This document shows, in pieces, positions 50,693 to 59,008 of a stretch of DNA of 64,000 nt; position 1 is the stretch's first letter, and each line of letters begins with the position of its first letter. The stretch comes from CADCVT01 sp036389485 (lineage in GTDB: Bacteria; Actinomycetota; Thermoleophilia; Solirubrobacterales; Solirubrobacteraceae): contig DASVPR010000003.1 of the NCBI GenBank assembly GCA_036389485.1, forward strand, positions 12,059 to 76,058, in the 5' to 3' direction. The translations under genes were made by a program, and so were the position numbers. The notes under the pieces are model-generated. The model did no database searches. It had not been told where the DNA came from and was given only the letters and a program-made list of their open reading frames with translations.

Positions 50693-50774
50693 GGGGCCGC
50701 CGCCGCGCGCCTCCGCGGCGCATCGGCGTCTCCGCGCGGCCACCGCGGCGTCTCCTCGCGCGGCCCTGCGCGAC

Positions 50775-50780
50775 TACACT
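50775..50780 (+). promoter_or_regulatory. rnpB promoter -10 element
   Basis: TACACT ends 7 bases before the predicted 5' end of the RNase P RNA (G at 50787). No convincing -35 hexamer is visible. Confidence 0.6.
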
Positions 50781-50784
50781 GGAC

Positions 50785-51108
50785 GGGCAAGCCAGACGGT
50801 CGCGGAGGTTCGCCTTCGAGGAAAGTCCGGACACCGAAGGGCGGGGTGGTCGGGGAACCGACCCGGGGAAACCCGCGGGAAAGTGCCACAGAAACACACC
50901 GCCGATGGCGCGTCCGCACGTGCGACGCGCACAGGCAAGGGTGAAATGGTGCGGTAAGAGCGCACCGGCGTCACGGTGACGTGGCGGCCGGGCAAACCCC
51001 ACCCGGTGCAAGGCCAAGCAGGACCGTTCGCAGGCTGCCCGCCAAGGTCCAGGTCGGCCGCTCAGATGGATGACCGTCCACGACAGAATCCGGCTTACCG
51101 GCTTGCTA
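50785..51108 (+). ncRNA. rnpB: RNase P RNA (type A)
   Basis: P1 forms from GCAAGCC (50787-50793) and GGCTTGC (51100-51106). Universal P4 strands are present: GAGGAAAGTCCGGAC near 50818 and ACAGAATCCGGCTTA near 51083. The internal CACAGAAACA and AGGGTGAAATGGTGCGGTAAGAG conserved blocks are also in place. It is the catalytic RNA that matures tRNA 5' ends. Confidence 0.97.
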
Positions 51109-51112
51109 AGGG

Positions 51113-51137
51113 AGGGGCCCCGGCGACGGGGCCCCTT
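51113..51137 (+). terminator. rnpB terminator
   Basis: AGGGGCCCC and GGGGCCCCT flank GGCGA(C), followed by TCT, 5 bases after the RNA 3' end. Confidence 0.85.
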
Positions 51138-51176
51138 CTAGTGGTCGCCTCAAAGCGCGGCTTGCTCGTGGGGTGT

Positions 51177-51244
51177 GTTTCCTCATGGCTCCTGTTCGTC
51201 GCGAAGGCAAACATCGTCGTAGAGGAAACAAAGTGCGCTATCAT
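51177..51244 (+). promoter_or_regulatory. Promoter and candidate operator of the AbiE-like pair
   Basis: Perfect inverted repeat GTTTCCTC (51177-51184) and GAGGAAAC (51222-51229), then a -10-like TATCAT (51239-51244). The ATG follows at 51256, so the transcript would have a leader of only a few bases and no Shine-Dalgarno. The stretch is visibly less GC-rich than its surroundings. Autoregulation by the AbiEi-like protein at the repeat is inference. Confidence 0.5.
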
Positions 51245-51255
51245 CTCGGTTTCGC

Positions 51256-52377
51256 ATGACGGCAAACGGTACGTTTTCAGAGAACGCGTTGCTCGAATGG
51301 GCCGTGGCATGGCTGCGCGACCGGCTGCCCGAGGACTGGACGGTCGGCATGTCGCCTCGCACTCTCGACAGCGCCGACACGTCGGGACGGGATCGCGCGA
51401 TCGAGGTGCGCGCGCCGAACTCGTACGCGACGATCGCGGTCGAGGCGAAGCGCGCGCTCGCTCCGCGCGACGTCGTGCGCCTGCTGGGGGGCGTCGGCCG
51501 AACGCTGCGCGCCCTCAACCCGAACGTCCCGATCCTGGTCGTCGCACCGTGGCTCAGCGAGCGAACTCGCGAGCTCCTCGTCTTAGAGGGCCTGAATTAC
51601 CTCGATCAGACGGGCAACGCGCGGATCCGGCTCCAGAACCCGCCAGTCTTCGTCGAGACAGTCGGCGCGCGCCGCGATCCTTCGCCGCCGAGGCGGCCCA
51701 AGGCCCGCGTCCGCGGCCCGAAGGCGGCGCGCCTGATCCGCACGCTCGTCGATACGCGCCCGCCCTACGGCGTCCGCCAGCTCGCAGAGGCATCCGCTCT
51801 GGCGCCGGGCTACGTGTCGCGGCTGCTCGACGCCCTCGACGAGGACGCGCTGCTCGAACGCTCGCGCCGCGGCCGCGTCGAAGACGTCGACGTGTCGGCG
51901 CTGCTGCGCCGCTGGGCGGAGAGCTATGACGTGTTCCGGGCGAATGCGACGACGCCCTTCCTCGCGCCACGCGGCGCCCAGGCCGCCCTGGTCGAGCTGG
52001 CCGCGCGAGAGGAAGGCGGCCGGGTGGCCGTCACGGGCTCGTTCGCCGCGGTCAGGTTCGCGCCCGTCGCCGCGCCCGCGACGCTCGCCGTCTACTGCGA
52101 GGACCCGGGCGCCCTCGGGCGCGCGCTCGGTTTCTTGCCGACGGACCAGGGTGCCAACGTTGCGCTGCTGACCCCGTTCGACCCCGTCGTCTGGCAGCGC
52201 ACGGAGCAGCAGGACGCCGTTCTTTACGTCGCGCCGGCCCAGGCGGCGGTCGACTGCCTGACCGGGAACGGCCGAATGCCCGCTGAGGGCGAGGCGCTGG
52301 TGGCGTGGATGGTGGAGAACGAGCCGATGTGGCGCCGCGACTCGCTGGCCGACGCGGCCGGGCGCACGGCGGCGTGA
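51256..52377 (+). CDS. AbiEi-like antitoxin/regulator with nuclease-like N terminus
   Basis: 373 residues. Residues about 1-140 resemble a restriction-endonuclease-like fold (DRAIEVRAPNSYATIAVEAK with an E...EAK pattern, then LNYLDQTGNARIRLQNPPVF). A winged helix-turn-helix follows (about 165-215; VRQLAEASALAPGYVSRLLD), then a C-terminal domain of the kind seen in AbiEi-family antitoxins. The stop overlaps the next start as GTGA. In type IV AbiE systems the first gene is a DNA-binding antitoxin that represses its own promoter. Confidence 0.75.
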   Translation: MTANGTFSENALLEWAVAWLRDRLPEDWTVGMSPRTLDSADTSGRDRAIEVRAPNSYATIAVEAKRALAPRDVVRLLGGVGRTLRALNPNVPILVVAPWLSERTRELLVLEGLNYLDQTGNARIRLQNPPVFVETVGARRDPSPPRRPKARVRGPKAARLIRTLVDTRPPYGVRQLAEASALAPGYVSRLLDALDEDALLERSRRGRVEDVDVSALLRRWAESYDVFRANATTPFLAPRGAQAALVELAAREEGGRVAVTGSFAAVRFAPVAAPATLAVYCEDPGALGRALGFLPTDQGANVALLTPFDPVVWQRTEQQDAVLYVAPAQAAVDCLTGNGRMPAEGEALVAWMVENEPMWRRDSLADAAGRTAA

Positions 52378-53252
52378 CGACGGGAGCGTACGGGCCGGTC
52401 GATCCGCGATACGCCGCCGCACGGCGCGTCCTGCTCGACGCACTCCAAGCCCTGGCGCCGCACGGGCCCGCCATCGTCCTCGTCGGTGCGCAGGCGATCT
52501 ACCTGCGGACAGGCATGGGCGAGATCGGAGTCGCGCCTTACACGACCGACGGCGACCTGGCGCTCGATCCCACGTTGCTCGGCGACGAGCCCGAGCTCGA
52601 GGCCGCCATGACCGCCGCCGGCTTCCGTCTCCACGAGCCGCAGCTCGACCACCCGACCCCCGGCATGTGGGTCACACCGGCGACCGTCGAGGGCGAGGAG
52701 TTACTCGTCCCGGTCGACCTCATCGTGCCGGAGGGCGCCGCCGCGCCTGGCGGCCGCCGCGGCGCGCGACTGGGTCCGCACGGACGGCGAGCAGCCCGGC
52801 GGGCGGCGGGGTTGGAAGCCGCGCTGGTAGACCACGCCGCGATGAAGGTCGCAGCGCTCGAGCCGGACGATCTGCGGTCGTTCGACGTTCAGGTCGCGCG
52901 CCCGGCCGCGCTCTTGGTGGCGAAGACTCACAAGATCCGCGATCGGCTCGGCTCACGGCGACCTGACCGCGCCGACGACAAGGACGCCGCCGACGTCTAC
53001 CGCCTCATGCAGACCACCGCCCCGGCCGAGATCGGCGACCGGCTCGCGGCACTTCTGGACGACGCACTCGCGGGAGAGGCGACACGCGACGCGATCGGCT
53101 ACCTCTCGGACCTCTTCGGCCGTCGGGACGGCGCCGGCGTCGCGATGGCCGTCAGAGCGCTTCGCCTCGCGATCCCCGAGGCGCAGGTCGTGACGCTCGC
53201 GACTGCCTACGTCGAGGCGCTGCGCGCGCAGATCGATGAAGTCCGGCCGTAG
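52374..53252 (+). CDS. AbiEii-like nucleotidyltransferase (putative toxin)
   Basis: 292 residues from GTG 52374. Nucleotidyltransferase core: AIVLVGAQAIYLRTGMGEIG, then TTDGDLALDP (the DxD metal pair) and VPVDLIVPEG (third carboxylate). KTHKIRDRLGSRRPDRADDK follows, the Lys/Asp-rich segment typical of AbiEii/AbiGii-family proteins. Such toxins add nucleotides to tRNA or other targets and cause growth arrest or abortive phage infection. Identification of the pair as a phage-defence/TA unit rests on fold, gene order and overlap. Confidence 0.75.
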   Translation: MTTGAYGPVDPRYAAARRVLLDALQALAPHGPAIVLVGAQAIYLRTGMGEIGVAPYTTDGDLALDPTLLGDEPELEAAMTAAGFRLHEPQLDHPTPGMWVTPATVEGEELLVPVDLIVPEGAAAPGGRRGARLGPHGRRAARRAAGLEAALVDHAAMKVAALEPDDLRSFDVQVARPAALLVAKTHKIRDRLGSRRPDRADDKDAADVYRLMQTTAPAEIGDRLAALLDDALAGEATRDAIGYLSDLFGRRDGAGVAMAVRALRLAIPEAQVVTLATAYVEALRAQIDEVRP

Positions 53253-53260
53253 GGCGCCCT

Positions 53261-55633
53261 CTACGGAGCCAGCTCGACGACCTGCTCCCACGTACCGCGA
53301 TCGAAGAACGGGATGTCCTCCCACGACGCGGCGCCCTGCGCGGACACCTCGTACATCTTGCGCGGCGATCGCCACGTCGCGACGTCCTCGCTCCCGAACT
53401 TCTGCGCGAGCTTCCCGAACGTCGCCTCGGCGGCCGCGTGCAGCCCCGCGTCGTCGAGCGTCCGCAGCGCGTACGCCTCGCCGTTGGAGATGTCGAACTG
53501 GTGCGACGAGCCGGGGGCGCCGAGGAGGTGCTTCGCGCGGTCGGCGGCCCCGGGCCCGGCGAGGCGCTCGACCGCGATCAGCTCCGCCTCGTCCTTGAAC
53601 TGCTCCCAGATCTCGACGCCCGGGTCGACGGTGTTGTTCGCGTCGACGTGGTGGTAGGAGCCGTCCCACTTCAGCAGCGCGTCGAAGATCAACGCCGCGC
53701 GGCCGCTCGACCCGGCGCCCGCCGCCCGCAGCCGGTTCTCGAACAGCGGCCGCTGCTGCGCGGTCGTCCCTGTCTTGAAGATCACGCCGCGCGCGCCCTC
53801 CCATGTCGGCCGGGCCGCGAAGTCGCGCACGTTGCGCCGGAACCAGCCGACCCGGTGGTACGGGCCGGTCGCGCGCTCGGACGCCTCCGAGTCCCCGTTC
53901 GTCCAGCCGGCCGAGGGGACGTTGTTCCAGTTGACGACATAGCCCTGTCTCGGGTTGATCACGTGCGGCGTGCGCCGGCGCGGCAGCAGCCCGCGCCACT
54001 CCGCCTCGCCGGTCCCCGGGTACGGCAGGCGCTCGTCGAACCCGCGCGGCCGCAGCGGGTGCAGCCCCGGGTGCCAGTACCCGATGTTGCCCTGCGAGTC
54101 CGCGGCGATGATGTTCTCGTTCCACGTGACCTTCAGCAGCGCGCGGTCGACGTCGCGGATCGACTGCGCCTGGGTCAGCTCGGTCAGACCCTCGAGCGTC
54201 TGCAGCTCGCGCCCCCAGATCGCGTACCGGCGCGCGTACGCGTTGTCGCCGGCGCGCACCTCGACCGGGCCGTGGACGGTCCGGCAGATCCGCTCCGTCC
54301 GCGAGCCCGCGCCCGGCACGACGTCCGGGAACGCGAGCAGATCGGTCGGCGGCGAGCGGTAGGTGAACGTCTCGTCCCGGCACTCCATCGTCCGCTCGAC
54401 GCCCTCGAACCGGTACTTCTCGGGCGACCCGGGGACCAGCTCCTCCGCGTAGAGGTCGTCCTCGTCGGAGAGGCCGCTCGTGTAGCCCCACGCGACCTGG
54501 CCGTTGTGGCCGATCGCGACGAGCGGAACGCCCGCCGCGGTCACGCCGCGCACCTGGTAGCCGGGCGCGTGGACCTCGAGCTCGACGAACAGCTCGGGGA
54601 TCGAGTAGCCGAGCTGCGGGCCGTTGAAGACGAAGGCGCCGCGGTCGGGCCGCTTCTTGCGCACCGCGTACATGTACGAGCCGCCGACCCGCCCGATCAG
54701 CCCTTCCGCGACGTGAGCCCGGGCCGCGTTCGCCGCGCCCTCCGACGGCAGCTCCCACGCCTTCGAGACCTCCTGCGTGCGCGCGAACGCCGCCGCCTCC
54801 AGCCGCCGCCGCTTCGCCGGCGAGGCCGGCCCGGGCTGCGACGGGAACACGCCCTCGCGCGCGGGGACCGACGGGATCGCGCCCGGCGTCCGGATCGGCA
54901 GCAGCGCGTCGAACGCGGCCGGCCCGATCGCGCGCAGCGTCTGCAGGTTCTGCAGCTCGACCCCGCTGCCCGACGGGACCGTCCGCGCCAGGTAGATCCC
55001 GACGGCGACCGAGTCGTCCTCGGTCCATGGGCGCGGCATCACGCCCAGCGCCGGGAACTCCCCGGGCATGTCCTCCGGGTGCTCCTGGACGTGCGCGATC
55101 CAGGCGTTGATGCCGTCCTTGTACGGGGTCAGGCGCTCGCGCAGGCCGGGCGGGACGGCCGCGAGCATCTGCGCGCGCTCTTCCGCGGTGTAGTAGTCGC
55201 GCCGCGCGATGAGGTCGTCGTCGAGGTAGCTCTCGCCGAGGATCTCCGCCAGCCGGCCGGTCGTCGCGCGGCGGAACAGCTCGAGCTGGAAGAGCCGGTC
55301 CTGCGCGACCGCGTAGCCGGCGCCCCACCACATCGCCTCGATCGTGTCGCCGGTGATCGCGGGGACGCCGAAGGAGTCGCGCACGATCTTGACGTCCGGC
55401 CGCGGGCGCTCCTCGGTTCCCGGCTGGTCGAACGTGTGCGGCTTGCGCTGGAAGTTGACGAAGAGCGGGCTCTGATCCGTGAGGTGCGGCGACCCGGTGC
55501 CGGAGGGGACGCCCTGCGTCGACACGAACCCGGACTGCCCCGGCGGCAGGATGTCCTCGGCGTTGACGATGCGCGCCGACGCCGTCGCGGGCAGCACGAG
55601 GAGCGCGAGGAGGAGGGCCGGGAGGAGGCGCAC
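53261..55633 (-). CDS. Penicillin-acylase family (Ntn) amidohydrolase, secreted
   Basis: 790 residues. Signal peptide about 1-20 (MRLLPALLLALLVLPATASA). Alpha-chain region: VKIVRDSFGVPAITGDTIEA and GYAVAQDRLFQLELFRRATT. Predicted autoproteolysis before Ser319 in RVGGSYMYAV, making Ser the N-terminal nucleophile of the beta chain. Conserved HNGQVAWGYTSG and NENIIAADSQGNIGYWHPG follow. Family members hydrolyse amides such as acyl-homoserine lactones or beta-lactam side chains. The usual Ser-Asn after the cut is Ser-Tyr here. Substrate unknown. Confidence 0.92.
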   Translation of the reverse strand: MRLLPALLLALLVLPATASARIVNAEDILPPGQSGFVSTQGVPSGTGSPHLTDQSPLFVNFQRKPHTFDQPGTEERPRPDVKIVRDSFGVPAITGDTIEAMWWGAGYAVAQDRLFQLELFRRATTGRLAEILGESYLDDDLIARRDYYTAEERAQMLAAVPPGLRERLTPYKDGINAWIAHVQEHPEDMPGEFPALGVMPRPWTEDDSVAVGIYLARTVPSGSGVELQNLQTLRAIGPAAFDALLPIRTPGAIPSVPAREGVFPSQPGPASPAKRRRLEAAAFARTQEVSKAWELPSEGAANAARAHVAEGLIGRVGGSYMYAVRKKRPDRGAFVFNGPQLGYSIPELFVELEVHAPGYQVRGVTAAGVPLVAIGHNGQVAWGYTSGLSDEDDLYAEELVPGSPEKYRFEGVERTMECRDETFTYRSPPTDLLAFPDVVPGAGSRTERICRTVHGPVEVRAGDNAYARRYAIWGRELQTLEGLTELTQAQSIRDVDRALLKVTWNENIIAADSQGNIGYWHPGLHPLRPRGFDERLPYPGTGEAEWRGLLPRRRTPHVINPRQGYVVNWNNVPSAGWTNGDSEASERATGPYHRVGWFRRNVRDFAARPTWEGARGVIFKTGTTAQQRPLFENRLRAAGAGSSGRAALIFDALLKWDGSYHHVDANNTVDPGVEIWEQFKDEAELIAVERLAGPGAADRAKHLLGAPGSSHQFDISNGEAYALRTLDDAGLHAAAEATFGKLAQKFGSEDVATWRSPRKMYEVSAQGAASWEDIPFFDRGTWEQVVELAP

Positions 55634-55668
55634 GGGCGCGTGACGCTAGCCGTTTAGAGTCGCGCTTG

Positions 55669-57474
55669 ATGCGGTTCGGGATCTTCTACGAGCACCAGCT
55701 GCCGCGCCCGTGGGACGACGACGCCGAGCACCGCCTGCTCAAGGACGCGCTGGAGCAGATCGAGCTCGCCGACCGCGCCGGCTTCGACAGCGTCTGGGAG
55801 GTCGAGCACCACTTCCTCGAGGAGTACTCGCACTCCAGCGCGTCGGACGTCTTCCTCGCCGCCGCCTCGCAGCGGACGCAGCGGATCCGCCTCGGCTTCG
55901 GGATCCTGCCGACGCCGCCGGCCTACCAGCACCCGGCGCGGATCGCCGAGACCGTCGCGACGCTGGACCTCGTCTCCGACGGGCGCGTCGAGTTCGGCAG
56001 CGGGGAGACGTCGAGCGGGGCGGAGCTCGGCGGGTTCGGGGTCGAGCGCGCGACGAAGCGCGAGCAGTGGGCCGAAGGGCTCGACGCGGTCACGCGGATG
56101 ATGGTCGAGGAGCCGTTCGCGGGGATCGACGGCCGGTTCGTGACGATGCCGCCGCGCAACGTCGTGCCCAAGCCGCTGCAGAAGCCGCACCCGCCGTTGT
56201 GGGTCGCGTGCTCCCGGCGCGAGACGATCCGGCTCGCGGCCGAGAAGGGGATCGGCGCGCTGTCGTTCTCGTTCGTCGAGCCGGAGGAGGCGAAGGAGTG
56301 GGTCGACGAGTACTACGCGATCCTCGCCTCGGAGCGGTGCGTGCCCGCCGGCTTCGCGGTCAACCCGAACGTCGCGGTCGTGCTGCCGATGATGGTGCAC
56401 GCCGACGAGGCCGAGGCGATCGAGCGCGGCATCGACGGCGGCCACTTCTTCGGCTACTCGCTGACGCACTACTACGTCTTCGGGGAGCACCGCCCGGGCC
56501 GGACGTCGATCTGGGACGAGTTCCAGCAGCGCCGCGGGGAGGTCGGCTTCTCGCGCGACATCATCCGGCCGGATCAGGCTCCGCTGGGCGTGAAGATCCT
56601 GCAGCAGGGGCTCGGCTCGCTGCGCGGTGCGGTCGGGACGCCGGACCAGGTGCGCGAGCTGGTGCGCCGCTACGAGGCCGCGGGCGTCGACCAGATGATC
56701 TTCGTGCTCCAGGCCGGAACGAACCGGCACGAGCACATCTGCGAGGCGATCGAGCTCTTCGCCGCGGAGGTGATCCCGGAGTTCGCGGAGCGGCGCGAGG
56801 CGCGGGACGCCGCGAAGGCCGCGCGGCTGGAGGGCGTCGCCGAGGCGGCGCTGGCGCGGCGGGAACCTCCTCGCACGACCGATGCGTCGTACACGATCGC
56901 GCCGACCGACAGCGGGCCTCCGGCCGGGAAGGTGGGAGCGGGAAGCGCCGGCGCCGGAACGGGACGGGCGGCGGCCGGCGGCGGCCCGGGCCGGCACGCC
57001 GCGACCTCGCCGGCGGCGCGACCGGGCGCGGCGCTCGCCGACCTCGCGCGGACGCTCGGCGAGCGCGCGGAGGAGGCGTTCGGGGGCTTCGTCGCGCGCA
57101 GCAGCGACGCGACGCTCGAGCGGACGGTCGGCTCGGACCTCGGGCTTCGGGTCCTCTTCGCGGGCATGGCGCAGCGCTTCGTACCCGAGAAGGCGAACGG
57201 GTTCGAGGGCGAGCTGCAGTACGAGCTTCGCGGCGCGGACGGCGAGGTCAAGCGCTGGGTCGTCGCGATCGACGGCTCGCGCGCGGGCGCGCGGCCGGGC
57301 ATGGCGAACGACCCGAGGCTGACGATCCGGATGGGCCTCGCCGACTTCGCGCGCCTCGCCGGCAACGACCTCGACCCCGGCGCGGCGCTCCTGACCGGGC
57401 GCATGGACCTCGACGGCGACCTGACGATCGCGCCCCGCCTCGGGGAGATGTTCGGCCAGGACCCGGCGCTCTGA
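55669..57474 (+). CDS. LLM flavin-dependent oxidoreductase fused to SCP2-like domain
   Basis: 601 residues from ATG 55669 (a TTG at 55666 is adjacent). Luciferase-like TIM barrel (about 1-390): FGIFYEHQLPRPWDDDAEHR, VWEVEHHFLEEYSHSSASDV, LGFGILPTPPAYQHPARIAE and RVEFGSGETSSGAELGGFGV; it uses reduced F420 or FMN. A Gly/Ala/Pro linker (about 405-455) leads to a C-terminal SCP2-like lipid-binding domain (about 480-600; WVVAIDGSRAGARPGMANDP, ILTGRMDLDGDL-like end). Usual family length is about 350-400, so this is a fusion: perhaps a monooxygenase acting on a hydrophobic substrate carried by its own lipid-binding domain. Confidence 0.88.
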   Translation: MRFGIFYEHQLPRPWDDDAEHRLLKDALEQIELADRAGFDSVWEVEHHFLEEYSHSSASDVFLAAASQRTQRIRLGFGILPTPPAYQHPARIAETVATLDLVSDGRVEFGSGETSSGAELGGFGVERATKREQWAEGLDAVTRMMVEEPFAGIDGRFVTMPPRNVVPKPLQKPHPPLWVACSRRETIRLAAEKGIGALSFSFVEPEEAKEWVDEYYAILASERCVPAGFAVNPNVAVVLPMMVHADEAEAIERGIDGGHFFGYSLTHYYVFGEHRPGRTSIWDEFQQRRGEVGFSRDIIRPDQAPLGVKILQQGLGSLRGAVGTPDQVRELVRRYEAAGVDQMIFVLQAGTNRHEHICEAIELFAAEVIPEFAERREARDAAKAARLEGVAEAALARREPPRTTDASYTIAPTDSGPPAGKVGAGSAGAGTGRAAAGGGPGRHAATSPAARPGAALADLARTLGERAEEAFGGFVARSSDATLERTVGSDLGLRVLFAGMAQRFVPEKANGFEGELQYELRGADGEVKRWVVAIDGSRAGARPGMANDPRLTIRMGLADFARLAGNDLDPGAALLTGRMDLDGDLTIAPRLGEMFGQDPAL

Positions 57475-57488
57475 CCGCGGCGGCGACG

Positions 57489-58913
57489 TCAGCCCGCCGG
57501 CAACGCGATCGCGTCGGCCTTCGCGGAGACCCCGGCGCCGCTCGGCGCCACCGCGTCGAGCGGGCACAGGTAGCCGAAGCCGCGGTCCATCCGGAGTCGC
57601 GCCCGCGCGGCGCCGCCGTTCGGCCCGCGCACGTTCTTCGCCCGCCCCGCCTCGCCCTCGAACCGCAGGACCTCGACGCCCCGCTGCAGGTCCGCGACGA
57701 AGACGTAGCCGTCGTGCCAGTAGGCCGCCCAGGTGTTCGCGTCCGACGGCCGCCACCACCCGATCTGGCGGATGTCCTGCGGGTCGGAGACGTCGAGGAA
57801 CCGCACGCCCTGCTCGTAGAACGCGTTCGCGAAGACGCCGTCCCCGCGCGACGAGAAGTAGTGCGCCGACGCGCACCCGGACGACCCGCCGGCGCCCTCG
57901 GGCGTCCATGTGTCGAGCGCGCGCATGCGGTGCTTCGTGCGCGCGGTGTCCCGGAAGCCCTCGCCGCGGAGCGTGTCGCGCAGGTCGTACGTCACGAAGC
58001 GGCCGGAGCTCGCGCAGTCCGACGTGATGTTCTCCTCGGTCCCGTAGAGGATGCGCTCCCCGTGCCGCGCCGACGGGTCGCGGAAGGCGTTGTGCATGAA
58101 CCGCGACGGCGTCGCCGACTCCGGCGTCCCGCTGCCGCCGTACGGCACCGGGTCGCACGGCGTCGCGACCTCGACTCGCCGCGTGACCGGATTGCGGTGG
58201 CGCCCGCGAGTCCAGTACCCGCGCACGCCGCCGGCGCCCGAGACCCACGCGACGCCGGCCGCGTCGACCTGCACGTCGTGCGCGTAGTCGGTCTTCCCGT
58301 CGTTGCGGCCGGTGTCGATCGGCTCGGGGCACGGGACCGGGTTCGCCGGATCGCGGACGTCGGTCGCGAAGATCGGCCGCCCGTCCCAGTCGCTCGGCTG
58401 GTCGACGCCCGGCACCGGCCCCCCGGTCCACAGGAAGTCGCAGCCGTTGACGCAGGTCGACGTGTGGCCCGCGGGCAGCGTGAAGAACCCGGCCTGCGTC
58501 ATCACGCGCGGGTTCGAGACGTCGATCACGTGCACCGCGCCGACGGGGAAGGAGCCCGGCGTCGCCGGCGACGTGAACCCGCGCGGGTCGCGCGAGATGA
58601 AGACCCGCTTGCGGACCGGGTCGACGTCGACGTCCTCGTTCTCCCACACGTACATCGGCAGCGCGCCGAGCAGCTGCGGATCGGTCGGATCGCTGACGTC
58701 GTAGGAGTACAGGCCGCCGACCGTCGACACGAACATCACGTCGTCGATGAAGTTGATCGAGATCGCGGCGCGCACCTCCGGCAGCGAGGCGACGGAGGTC
58801 ACGTTCGGCGACATGTCCTGCGCGGCGGCGGGGGCGACGGCCGTCACGAAGACCGCGACGACGGCGATGACGAGGCGAACCGCGGCGGAGCGGAGGAGCG
58901 ATGCCGATCCCAT
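57489..58913 (-). CDS. Secreted LVIVD-type beta-propeller protein
   Basis: About 474 residues from ATG 58913 (ATG 58934 is also possible). Signal peptide with RSAAVRLVIAVVAVFVTAVA and AAA-QD cleavage. The rest consists of blade-like repeats with the LVIVD pattern: LYSYDVSDPTDPQLLGALPM, VHVIDVSNPRVMTQAGFF, IFATDVRDPANPVPCPEP and VRFLDVSDPQDIRQIGWWRP. Several Cys suggest disulfides. Such propellers are usually extracellular; ligand unknown. Divergent from imuB, so the LexA box at 58990 might also touch its promoter. Confidence 0.85.
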   Translation of the reverse strand: MGSASLLRSAAVRLVIAVVAVFVTAVAPAAAQDMSPNVTSVASLPEVRAAISINFIDDVMFVSTVGGLYSYDVSDPTDPQLLGALPMYVWENEDVDVDPVRKRVFISRDPRGFTSPATPGSFPVGAVHVIDVSNPRVMTQAGFFTLPAGHTSTCVNGCDFLWTGGPVPGVDQPSDWDGRPIFATDVRDPANPVPCPEPIDTGRNDGKTDYAHDVQVDAAGVAWVSGAGGVRGYWTRGRHRNPVTRRVEVATPCDPVPYGGSGTPESATPSRFMHNAFRDPSARHGERILYGTEENITSDCASSGRFVTYDLRDTLRGEGFRDTARTKHRMRALDTWTPEGAGGSSGCASAHYFSSRGDGVFANAFYEQGVRFLDVSDPQDIRQIGWWRPSDANTWAAYWHDGYVFVADLQRGVEVLRFEGEAGRAKNVRGPNGGAARARLRMDRGFGYLCPLDAVAPSGAGVSAKADAIALPAG

Positions 58914-58967
58914 ATGAGCGCGAACGCGGGGCACGCGCCAAGCTTGCGGCAGGATCCGGCCGGGAGC

Positions 58968-59003
58968 TTGCCGCGCGACGGAATCGTTGCGAACATGTGT
59001 TCG
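58968..59003 (+). promoter_or_regulatory. imuB promoter with LexA box
   Basis: TTGCCG (58968-58973), a 17-bp spacer and GAACAT (58991-58996) give a promoter whose -10 lies inside the LexA box CGAACATGTGTTCG (58990-59003). The ATG of imuB comes 5 bases after the box, so the leader is very short and lacks a Shine-Dalgarno. Confidence 0.85.
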
Positions 59004-59008
59004 ATTCG

